A program made the translations under genes and the position numbers. From Gammaproteobacteria bacterium (lineage in GTDB: Bacteria; Pseudomonadota; Gammaproteobacteria; UBA9214), in contig JAOUCV010000050.1 of assembly GCA_029859555.1 (NCBI GenBank), positions 1 to 10,748 on the forward strand: a DNA stretch of 10,748 nt, read 5' to 3'. This document shows, piece after piece, positions 1 to 6,307 of the stretch. Each line of letters opens with the position of its first letter. The first letter of the stretch is position 1. The notes below the pieces were generated by a model that saw nothing but the letters and a program-made list of their open reading frames with translations, did no database searches and was not told the origin of the DNA.

Positions 1-255
1 AATCGGGATATCACGGGTCCTGTGCCGCACCTTGAGCATTGATGCCGTCTGGAAACCATCCATTTCCGGCATTTGTATATCCAGCACAATCAGGTCGATG
101 CGCGGGTTATTCAGGGCCATATCCAGTGCCGCTTGACCGGAGTCAGCCTCCAGCACTTCAGCATCCATATGCTTTCTTATCAGCGCGCGCAGGGTAAACA
201 GATTGTTGCGGTTGTCATCAACAATCAGTATCCGGAAATCAGCATATCGACTCAT
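1..255 (-). CDS. Response regulator receiver-domain protein (3' end outside window)
   Basis: Reading from ATG at 255 gives 85 residues of a CheY-like receiver domain before the window ends. Visible elements are the first beta strand with the acidic pair (RILIVDDN, D13/D14) and the phospho-acceptor region (LIVLDIQMPEMDGF, D59). The Thr/Ser and Lys positions and any output domain lie outside. It would accept a phosphoryl group from a histidine kinase, most simply the hybrid kinase just upstream. The start is well supported: an AGGGG ribosome-binding sequence lies 6-7 nt before the ATG, and the kinase stop codon is only 11 bp upstream, so the two genes should be co-transcribed. Whether this is a single-domain regulator or the front of a larger protein (GGDEF, HD-GYP, PP2C or another kinase) cannot be told here. 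Confidence 0.93.
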   Translation of the reverse strand, partial: MSRYADFRILIVDDNRNNLFTLRALIRKHMDAEVLEADSGQAALDMALNNPRIDLIVLDIQMPEMDGFQTASMLKVRHRTRDIPI

Positions 256-266
256 AAAAACCCCTG

Positions 267-2609
267 TTACACCCTGGTATCTGCATCATCTGCGAGAAAC
301 GTATCCAGCGCATCCTTCAGCGCTTGCGGATCGACCGGCTTGACAACACAGGCATCCGCACCGGCATCCCGGCAATCGCGAAGGTCTTCATCAGCCGCCC
401 TGGCAGTCAGGGCAATCACAGCCAAGCCGGCGAATTGCGGAGATCTCCGCAACCGGCGAATCACTTCAAGCCCGTCTATTCCCGGCATCATTATGTCCAT
501 CAGCACCACACTGAAATCATCGCCACTCGCCAGCGTCTCAAGCGCCTCATCCCCGTCTCCCGCTGCCATCACCTCCAGTCCCCAACGTTCAAGCAACGGA
601 GTCAGGGCAAGAAGATTTCTGACATCATCATCTACCAGCAATATGCGAGCCCCGCGGTAATCAGCTGTCGGCAAAGGCTGCTCTGCAAGTGTCCCGGATT
701 TTTCAGCGGGAGACTTTTCAGTGGTGGCCTGGTTGAGCATTGCCGGCGCCTGCAGCGGCAATGACAGGGTAAATGTTGACCCGTGCCCTTCCGCGCTTTC
801 AACACTGATCTGTCCACCCATCAACATAGCCAGTTCCTGGCTGATCGTCAGACCCAGACCGGTCCCGCCATAACGGCGGCTGGTTGAACCATCTGCCTGC
901 TTGAATGCTTCAAACACCAGTTCACGCTTGCCTTCCGGAATACCAATACCGGTATCAGCAACGCTGATAGTCACGGGCCATGAATCTGCAGATCCCAGTC
1001 GAATCGTCGCACCTCCCGACTCGGTAAATTTTACGGCATTGGACAGGAAGTTAATCACTATCTGCCGCACTTTCTCACCATCCGTAGTTATAGAGTCGGG
1101 TGCCTCCTCATCTATCTCCAGCGTCAGCGCAAGATGCTTCTGGTCAAATTGCGGTTGCATTAACTCCAGTACATCCTGCAGCAGTTTTGCCGGCTCTACC
1201 GTTTCCTCAACCAGGGTCATCTGTCGTGCATCAATACGCGACAGGTCAAGAATATTATCGATCAGCGCCTTCAGGTCGCTGCCGGCAGCATGTACCACGC
1301 GCGCCTGCCGGCTCTCTTCCCCGTCAAGCCTTTCAGCTGAACTTTCCGAGAGCATTTTTGACAGCAGCAAGATTGAATTCAGCGGTGTGCGCAGTTCATG
1401 ACTGACGTTGGCAAGAAATTCCGACTTGTAACGATTGGAGGCTTCCAGCTCTTCGGCATAATTGTGCAGCGCCCGGTTGTGCTCGGTATGCTGTTCAGCG
1501 AGCCGGGTAAGATTGGTACCCAGTCGCTGTAATTCCTGCGGCCTTTGCCAGGAAAACCTGACCGCCTCGTCCCGCTCCAGCACCCGGGAAATGCCATCCG
1601 TCAGGTCACCACCGAGCCGCTCGATTTTGAGCGCAATCCAGCGAGCCACAATAAAAACGACGATCAGCAGCAACACGGCAATCAGGCCAACACGCCATTC
1701 AACCTTGTGCAACAGCGCAGTCAACGGCGATGCATCGACGCTGCGTCCGACCCACAGTGGCCCGGAATTATCCGTATCAAACAAGGGTACCCACACGACC
1801 TGCTGGCCGCGGTATTCCCACAGCTCCAGTTCACCCTTTTCGAAAAGCTCTTCCAGCCCGGTAAAATCATCAAACGCCTTGCGTGCAGGCTGTTCACCTT
1901 CAACAACATCCAGGTAGCTGCCATCACTCTGTACCCAGTAAATGCCGCGGTAGGCGCGAGCCAGGCCACCCATATCAAGGTACATAATAATCTCGCCACG
2001 TTGTTGTTCCAGCTCCCCTGTTTCCGGCGACATCACCGGTATCACTACCGAGCCGATCAGGCTGAGTTGCATAAAACGGTTAGGCAAGGCATCACCCTGG
2101 CTACGGTCGAATACAATCGGGCCGGTGACCACACCCCCGGGAGCGATATGCCCGCGAATACTGTCAAGCTTTGCAGTGAGACCCTGCCAGTCCCCGTCAG
2201 GCACCTCCAGCCGGCCCGTCTCATAATCACGATCAAGCCAGAAACCTGATTTGCCGTTTTCGTCAAGGAACACGATCTGGGTAACATCCAGCTGGTCAAT
2301 CAACACCTGGTTCACCCAGTCAACATAGCTGCTGCGTGCAGCACTGAGCGCCTCATGCGATTGCGGTTCAATATCACCCAGCAGCATGCCGGGCTCCGGC
2401 ATCTTGGCCAGCAACCGCACCATTTCATGGCGGCGCGCAAGATGCTGGTCGAGGTCACTGAAACCGGCGCGCAGATTCTGCACATAGGCCTTGTGGTATA
2501 GTAGTTCAATGCGATCAAATATCATCGGCACATTGATCACATAGGCTGCCAGCAAAGGCACCAGGCCAAACATAAACAGCAACATTGAAATCTGGGTACG
2601 CAGTTTCAT
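267..2609 (-). CDS. Membrane-bound hybrid sensor histidine kinase with C-terminal receiver domain
   Basis: This 780-residue protein is an inner-membrane sensor. A first membrane segment lies at about 8-28, an extracytoplasmic sensing region at about 29-304 and a second membrane segment at about 306-327. A HAMP-like and coiled-coil stretch (about 328-395) follows. The HisKA H-box is NVSHELRTPL, with H404 as the expected autophosphorylation site. The ATPase domain shows the N-box around N524 (FLSNAVKF), the G1 box ADTGIGIP (D552) and the G2 box GGTGLGLTIS (581-590). The receiver domain spans about 654-774, with D660-D662, phospho-acceptor D705 in VLMDIMMPG, T735 and K757. All catalytic residues are present, so it should be active in autokinase and phosphotransfer. 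No HPt domain is visible, so phosphate must pass on through an external HPt, or the receiver is self-regulatory. I do not recognise the sensing region beyond a possible Cache-like fold, so the stimulus is unknown. The ATG is preceded only by a weak GGAA about 9-10 nt away. Confidence 0.96.
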   Translation of the reverse strand: MKLRTQISMLLFMFGLVPLLAAYVINVPMIFDRIELLYHKAYVQNLRAGFSDLDQHLARRHEMVRLLAKMPEPGMLLGDIEPQSHEALSAARSSYVDWVNQVLIDQLDVTQIVFLDENGKSGFWLDRDYETGRLEVPDGDWQGLTAKLDSIRGHIAPGGVVTGPIVFDRSQGDALPNRFMQLSLIGSVVIPVMSPETGELEQQRGEIIMYLDMGGLARAYRGIYWVQSDGSYLDVVEGEQPARKAFDDFTGLEELFEKGELELWEYRGQQVVWVPLFDTDNSGPLWVGRSVDASPLTALLHKVEWRVGLIAVLLLIVVFIVARWIALKIERLGGDLTDGISRVLERDEAVRFSWQRPQELQRLGTNLTRLAEQHTEHNRALHNYAEELEASNRYKSEFLANVSHELRTPLNSILLLSKMLSESSAERLDGEESRQARVVHAAGSDLKALIDNILDLSRIDARQMTLVEETVEPAKLLQDVLELMQPQFDQKHLALTLEIDEEAPDSITTDGEKVRQIVINFLSNAVKFTESGGATIRLGSADSWPVTISVADTGIGIPEGKRELVFEAFKQADGSTSRRYGGTGLGLTISQELAMLMGGQISVESAEGHGSTFTLSLPLQAPAMLNQATTEKSPAEKSGTLAEQPLPTADYRGARILLVDDDVRNLLALTPLLERWGLEVMAAGDGDEALETLASGDDFSVVLMDIMMPGIDGLEVIRRLRRSPQFAGLAVIALTARAADEDLRDCRDAGADACVVKPVDPQALKDALDTFLADDADTRV

Positions 2610-2630
2610 CTGCAGTTATTCCGGAACTAT

Positions 2631-2636
2631 TATAAT
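2631..2636 (+). promoter_or_regulatory. Candidate -10 box for the transporter gene
   Basis: An exact TATAAT lies 62 bp before the transporter ATG and would give a leader of roughly 56 nt. No convincing -35 hexamer sits 16-18 bp upstream (the region reads about ATCTGC). The sequence is part of the self-complementary octamer ATTATAAT (2629-2636), so the minus strand also reads TATAAT. A minus-strand start from it would leave only about 13 nt of leader for the kinase gene, so plus-strand use is more likely. Confidence 0.4.
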
Positions 2637-2654
2637 GTTTACTTTACCACGGCT

Positions 2655-2666
2655 ATTGTCGACAAT
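2655..2666. promoter_or_regulatory. 12-bp perfect palindrome, possible operator
   Basis: ATTGTCGACAAT is a perfect palindrome lying between the divergently read kinase and transporter genes. If the TATAAT at 2631 is used on the plus strand, the palindrome sits about 12-23 nt downstream of the start point, a position where a bound dimeric repressor would block elongation. I do not recognise the regulator; no regulator gene is seen next to it in the window. Confidence 0.35.
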
Positions 2667-2698
2667 TTGCAGCCTGCCCTGAAAATATCACGGAAGTC

Positions 2699-3925
2699 AT
2701 GAATAACCCGTTCACACACATCAAGCATGCAGGACCCGGGCTGGTTATTGCCGCCACCGGGCTCGGTGCCGGCGATCTGATTGCAGCCTCCGTTGCCGGT
2801 GCAAAATTTGGTACCACCATCCTCTGGGCCGTCGTGCTGGGCGCCATCATGAAATATGTTATGAACGAGGGGCTGACACGCTGGCAACTGGCGACCGGCA
2901 CCACTCTTCTTGAAGGCTGGGTGCAGCGGCTGCCGAAATTCATTTCCATCTATTTCTTTATCTACCTGCTTGCCTGGAGCTTTATTGTTGCCGGTGCACT
3001 CATCGCCGGTACCGGCCTTGCGGCACACGCGCTGTTTCCGGGTATCTCAGTCGAACAATGGGGAATTTTTCACTCCCTGCTGGCACTGGTACTGGTGCTG
3101 GCCGGGCGCTACACCTTGCTGGAACACCTCATGAAACTGTTCCTGGGACTGATGTTGCTGCTGGTCCTCGTCTGCGCCATCCTGGTGGCCCCGAATGTGC
3201 CTGACATTCTGCACGGTTTACTGGCACCGTCAGTACCCGAAGGTTCGATCATTTTTATCTTCAGTGTCATCGGCGGCGTTGGCGGCAGCGTCACCATACT
3301 GTGTTATGGCTACTGGATAGACGAGCGCAACTGGAATCAGCCCAAGGACCTGCCACGCAGCCGCACCGACCTGGCGATCGCCTATTTTCTGACCGGGCTG
3401 TTTGGCATCGCCATCATGATTATTGCTGCCGGCATACACCCTGACGTCATGACCGGACCGGACATGGCACTCGGCGTTGCCAGCCGGCTTGAGGAAGTCG
3501 CGGGACCTTTCGGAAAATGGTGCTTCCTGATCGGCTTCTGGTGCGCCGTTTTCAGTTCCATGCTGGGTGTCTGGCAAGGCATCCCCTACCTGTTCGCCGA
3601 CTTCGTGGAGCAATATACCTATCAGCCGGAAAAGCCTTCACACGTCAATACACGTTCCACGGCCTATCGAGGCTATCTTGCCTACCTTGCGTTGCCTCCG
3701 ATGTTACTGCTGCTGGTGGGTGAACCGGTGTGGCTGGTGATCGTGTACGCCGTGGCCGGCGCCTTTTTTATGCCGCTGCTATGTGTGCTGCTGCTACTGC
3801 TGAATAACCGCCGCAAGCTGCTGGGCGATTTGAAGAACGGCCTGCTGACCAACCTGATGCTGCTCGGATCGTTGCTGCTGTTCGGGCTGTTGCTTTACAC
3901 GGAAATCACCAAGCACCTCGCCTAG
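2699..3925 (+). CDS. Divergent NRAMP-like inner-membrane transporter
   Basis: This 408-residue, very hydrophobic protein has about 11 membrane segments, matching the NRAMP (MntH-type, proton-coupled divalent metal) layout. The N-terminal HAGPGLVIAATGLGAGD and the following small-residue-rich TM1, the TM2/TM3 region and the TM6 region with GGVGGSVT (192-199) support this family. The residues that bind metal in canonical members are missing: TM1 has GLGAGD (21-26) where DPGN is expected, and TM6 has GGSVTILCYGYW where an MPH-type motif is expected. It therefore belongs to a divergent branch, and its substrate should not be assumed to be manganese or iron. The ATG start keeps TM1 intact; no alternative start codon is open upstream. 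The Shine-Dalgarno-like GGAAG is only 2 nt from the ATG, so it is poorly placed. It stands alone on the plus strand, divergent from the kinase gene. Confidence 0.85.
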   Translation: MNNPFTHIKHAGPGLVIAATGLGAGDLIAASVAGAKFGTTILWAVVLGAIMKYVMNEGLTRWQLATGTTLLEGWVQRLPKFISIYFFIYLLAWSFIVAGALIAGTGLAAHALFPGISVEQWGIFHSLLALVLVLAGRYTLLEHLMKLFLGLMLLLVLVCAILVAPNVPDILHGLLAPSVPEGSIIFIFSVIGGVGGSVTILCYGYWIDERNWNQPKDLPRSRTDLAIAYFLTGLFGIAIMIIAAGIHPDVMTGPDMALGVASRLEEVAGPFGKWCFLIGFWCAVFSSMLGVWQGIPYLFADFVEQYTYQPEKPSHVNTRSTAYRGYLAYLALPPMLLLLVGEPVWLVIVYAVAGAFFMPLLCVLLLLLNNRRKLLGDLKNGLLTNLMLLGSLLLFGLLLYTEITKHLA

Positions 3926-3971
3926 CAGCCAGTCTTGATAGCACGCTGCGCAGCTGGCCAGCAGCTCAAAC

Positions 3972-4000
3972 CATGCGCAGACCGTCCCTGGTCACGCATG
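3972..4000. terminator. Stem-loop between convergent genes, possible bidirectional terminator
   Basis: CATGCG (3972-3977) pairs with CGCATG (3995-4000), and inside it GACC (3980-3983) pairs with GGTC (3990-3993) around the loop GTCCCT. This gives a 10-bp stem with a small asymmetric internal loop. It lies in the short gap where the plus-strand transporter gene and the minus-strand SYLF gene converge, where a terminator is expected. No T-run follows on either strand, so it may instead only stabilise transcript ends. Confidence 0.4.
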
Positions 4001-4008
4001 CGTCCGGA

Positions 4009-4566
4009 TCACGGGTCAATCTTGCTGATCTTGGAACCTTCCAGTGAAATACCCGCCATCAGCCCCTTGTTATTGAGCACAAAACCGACGATAGGATCCG
4101 GGAAATTCTGGGTATTGATGTCGGTGCCGGCGCCCCATTCTGCGACCGCCACTGAACCGTCTACTCCGGCTTCCCAGCCCTTGCTGTCACGAAACTTCAC
4201 CAGCGCCTCGTCAGTCAGAAATACCATAACGATTGCGTATGACTGGGCACCGATTTGCAGGCCGAGAGAAGCACTGGCGATACTGTAATACCCCATGGTA
4301 TCAGCACCATGACGCAGGGCACCTTTACCGTATTCACCGCCGACGATAAAACCACCCTTGATAACATCCGGAAACACCAGCACGGCTTTGGCTTTTTTCA
4401 AAAATTCAGCACCGCCCGTGACATCTTTTTTAAATGACGTAAGAGTACCGTCAACCTTGATATCAACTTCCCCGGGACCTGCAGCGACTGCAGTTCCCAC
4501 CATACCGGCGCTGGACACCAGCGCAAACAGGATAAAAGTCATTACTGTACGAATAGTCTTTTTCAT
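4009..4566 (-). CDS. Secreted SYLF (YSC84/DUF500) lipid-binding-type protein
   Basis: The 185-residue protein begins with a classic signal peptide (KK, then a hydrophobic stretch to about residue 28, cleavage likely after AVA or AVAA); no lipobox Cys is present. The rest is a SYLF domain: AKAVLVFPDVIKGGF (about 59-73), the glycine-rich VGGEYGKGAL, YYSIASASLGLQIGAQSY (about 93-110) and the C-terminal GLMAGISLEGSKI signature (168-180). SYLF proteins bind lipid in eukaryotes; bacterial members are exported proteins of ill-defined role. I chose the ATG at 4566 rather than one 36 codons upstream because it opens the signal peptide and AAAAGG lies about 10 nt before it. Length is usual for bacterial members. 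A terminator-like hairpin upstream suggests it is at least partly separate from the next gene. Confidence 0.9.
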   Translation of the reverse strand: MKKTIRTVMTFILFALVSSAGMVGTAVAAGPGEVDIKVDGTLTSFKKDVTGGAEFLKKAKAVLVFPDVIKGGFIVGGEYGKGALRHGADTMGYYSIASASLGLQIGAQSYAIVMVFLTDEALVKFRDSKGWEAGVDGSVAVAEWGAGTDINTQNFPDPIVGFVLNNKGLMAGISLEGSKISKIDP

Positions 4567-4590
4567 TGCATCAGTACCTTTTGTTTTTGG

Positions 4591-4615
4591 AAAAATCCCG
4601 AACAAACTGCTCGGG
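4591..4615 (-). terminator. Weak terminator-like hairpin upstream of the SYLF gene
   Basis: On the minus strand, CCCGA (4615-4611) and TCGGG (4601-4597) form a 5-bp stem around a 9-nt loop, followed by ATTTTT (4596-4591). It lies between the small secreted protein gene and the SYLF start, so it could end or attenuate read-through from the META operon. The short stem keeps confidence low. Confidence 0.35.
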
Positions 4616-4685
4616 GTAACAAGTCTAGTACGCATTATCCGCAGAAACCACCTGAATAAAAACCAGCCGATCAAAAAATCCCCGG

Positions 4686-5051
4686 CTACTCCAGATCGAT
4701 GGCACGAATCGCCTCATTAAGCAATTGGATACGCACACTGATGTTGTCCGGCGGCTGATCATGACTGGCTGCAGCGATACTCAGATCACCCTGTAGCTGC
4801 CAGGCCAGCCAGCCGCGAACCATGACGTAATAACGCTGGTCTCGACCCAGCTCGATTATTGCTGCCAGGGCATCGGGGGCCTCCGGGTGCTGAAGCGCGT
4901 CTCTAACCGCCTCTACACGTCGCCCCAGTTGCAGCGCTGCCTGATCACCACTTTCGCCAGAGGCAGATATCTGCTCTGCCGCCATTAAGGGTGTCACCGC
5001 GGCCAGTACTAAAAACAACACTACCAGCAGACCAGCACCGCGATAACGCAC
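4686..5051 (-). CDS. Small secreted protein of unknown function, coupled to the META-domain gene
   Basis: I do not recognise this 121-residue product. Residues 1-24 form a signal peptide (RYR, then a Leu/Val/Ala-rich core, cleavage near PLMAA|E). The mature part of about 97 residues is mostly helical in appearance, with a distinctive DQRYYVMVRGWLAWQLQGDL (71-90) and an acidic end. It has no Cys and no lipobox. The start is GTG at 5051: GGAG lies 6 nt before it, inside the last codons of the upstream META gene, whose TGA is only 3 bp away. This arrangement implies translational coupling, so the two products are probably made together and may act together in the periplasm. Confidence 0.8.
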   Translation of the reverse strand: MRYRGAGLLVVLFLVLAAVTPLMAAEQISASGESGDQAALQLGRRVEAVRDALQHPEAPDALAAIIELGRDQRYYVMVRGWLAWQLQGDLSIAAASHDQPPDNISVRIQLLNEAIRAIDLE

Positions 5052-5054
5052 CGG

Positions 5055-6152
5055 TCACTCCGCTGTTGACACAGAAAAACTGACTTGCAGGGAACCGTTA
5101 CTATCACGCAATTCAAGGCGCCCTGCTGTCAGCCGGTATTGACGGGCCGCCGTTAGTGCCTGCAGAAACTGCTGCTCCTGCGCCATGATGCCCTCGGGTT
5201 CGGCGCACTGCCGACGCGTTGTCATGGCAGCTCCTATGGTGATTTGTGAATCACTGATTTCATAGCTGGCGGAATAGTTATTACAGCCGGCACTGCCGCT
5301 GACCTTGCCCGCGACGAAGACGGCCGTGGCCAGCTGCACTGACTCGCTTGAGACGACACCACCTCGTCCGTTATTGATACCCGCAGCATACCAACGGGTT
5401 TCTTCAAGAGTGAGTGGTAATTCTGCTGTGTATCGCAGGATAACTATCCCCTGTTTGTTAAACAGCAGCAGCTCTTCACCAGCCTGGTAGCTGTCAATAC
5501 TGGCCAGCAACACAAGGTAGCGGCGTTCCTGGCTGTCAACGGACTGGGTACAGGCCATTTGAGTTGCGCCGGTTTGGCCAGCCAGCATCAGCCGATTGTC
5601 ATTGCCCGAGGTATAAGCCCCAAAATAACGATTACAGCCGGCACTGCCACTGACCTTGCCGGCATCGAACTGCGCATCGATAACCGTATCAGCAATAACC
5701 GGCTGCATATCACCGGACTCGTTTAGATACTGGCGCAGCACCCATCGGGTAGCGGTTAGCCCGGGCGCAGAGGCACCGGTGGTTTCCAGCAACACCGGCG
5801 CACTGGTGATTGCCGCATCCGCGCCCCCGGGTGAGGGTGAAAACGCGACCAGCCTGATTGACTCGGGTAGTGGCACGGGTAGTGAAATACTCTGCTGCCA
5901 GTCCCCTGCTGCAGAAATATCCTCCCGGGGCATCGTAGCAGGCTGCTGGACCAGCAGGCGGCCGTCCGGGCCTTCGAACCTGACAACGACATTGCCTTCA
6001 AATAGTCCCTTGCCGGTGCCGCTGACCAGTACCGGTTTGCCGGGGTCAATCGTGCTGCCAGTGTCCGGTGAAATAATTTTGATATAGCGTTCAGATGCCA
6101 TGGCCGTAGCAAGGAAAATCAGCAGATAAAAGAATATTACAAACCGGCTCAT
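5055..6152 (-). CDS. Exported protein with Gmad2-like domain and two META (HslJ-like) domains
   Basis: The 365-residue product has a signal peptide (MSRFVIFFYLLIFLATAMAS, residues 1-20). An immunoglobulin-like Gmad2-type domain follows at about 22-123, starting at IKIISPDTGSTIDPGKPVLV. Two META domains follow, at about 133-240 and 249-355. Each has the hallmark GCN-Y motif (SGSAGCNRYFGAY at 168-180; SGSAGCNNYSASY at 285-297) and a second conserved Cys (C201, C316) in the family's T-x(n)-C segment. META domains occur in E. coli HslJ, linked to novobiocin resistance and heat shock, but their molecular role is poorly known. I start the gene at 6152, not 13 codons upstream, because AGGAG lies 6 nt before this ATG and the signal peptide begins there. 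It is the first gene of a pair with the small secreted protein downstream. Confidence 0.88.
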   Translation of the reverse strand: MSRFVIFFYLLIFLATAMASERYIKIISPDTGSTIDPGKPVLVSGTGKGLFEGNVVVRFEGPDGRLLVQQPATMPREDISAAGDWQQSISLPVPLPESIRLVAFSPSPGGADAAITSAPVLLETTGASAPGLTATRWVLRQYLNESGDMQPVIADTVIDAQFDAGKVSGSAGCNRYFGAYTSGNDNRLMLAGQTGATQMACTQSVDSQERRYLVLLASIDSYQAGEELLLFNKQGIVILRYTAELPLTLEETRWYAAGINNGRGGVVSSESVQLATAVFVAGKVSGSAGCNNYSASYEISDSQITIGAAMTTRRQCAEPEGIMAQEQQFLQALTAARQYRLTAGRLELRDSNGSLQVSFSVSTAE

Positions 6153-6216
6153 GAAAGTCTCCTGTTCAGTTAAGCTAACCTGAGCTGTCACCTGACTTGA
6201 AGCTCATGCTGCCTTT

Positions 6217-6229
6217 TCGCATCCTGCGA
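6217..6229 (-). other. Short GGA-loop hairpin in the leader of the META-domain gene
   Basis: In the 155-bp gap 6153-6307 the minus strand reads TCGCA-GGA-TGCGA, a perfect 5-bp stem that presents GGA in its loop, about 65 nt before the META gene ATG. The same gap holds the palindrome GTTTAAAC (6253-6260) and a GGGTA/TACCC inverted pair (6266-6270 and 6281-6285) with a 10-nt spacer. I find no convincing promoter here. The GGA-in-loop form resembles CsrA/RsmA sites, but this is only a resemblance. Confidence 0.25.
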
Positions 6230-6307
6230 CTGTTGCGGGAATGACGAATTGAGTTTAAACAATATGGGTAAAGCGTAGCGTACCCGCCGTGTTTCATAAT
6301 GGCCAGT

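Noticed and set aside
73..2249. Several plus-strand open frames of 100-234 codons opposite the sensor kinase and receiver genes
   Set aside because: They lie antisense to well-supported coding domains and their products show Ser/Arg-rich, shadow-like composition without domains.
2639..3028. 129-codon minus-strand open frame opposite the transporter start
   Set aside because: It is antisense to the membrane segments of a clear transporter gene and has no start signals or domain.
3953..3962. GCTGGCCAGC palindrome just after the transporter gene
   Set aside because: It is perfect but only 10 bp with no loop and no T-run; short G/C palindromes like this arise by chance. The larger stem-loop at 3972-4000 is the better candidate.
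4567..4674. Longer SYLF protein starting 36 codons upstream
   Set aside because: The extension would bury the signal peptide inside the protein and cross the terminator-like hairpin; the ATG at 4566 has a ribosome-binding site.
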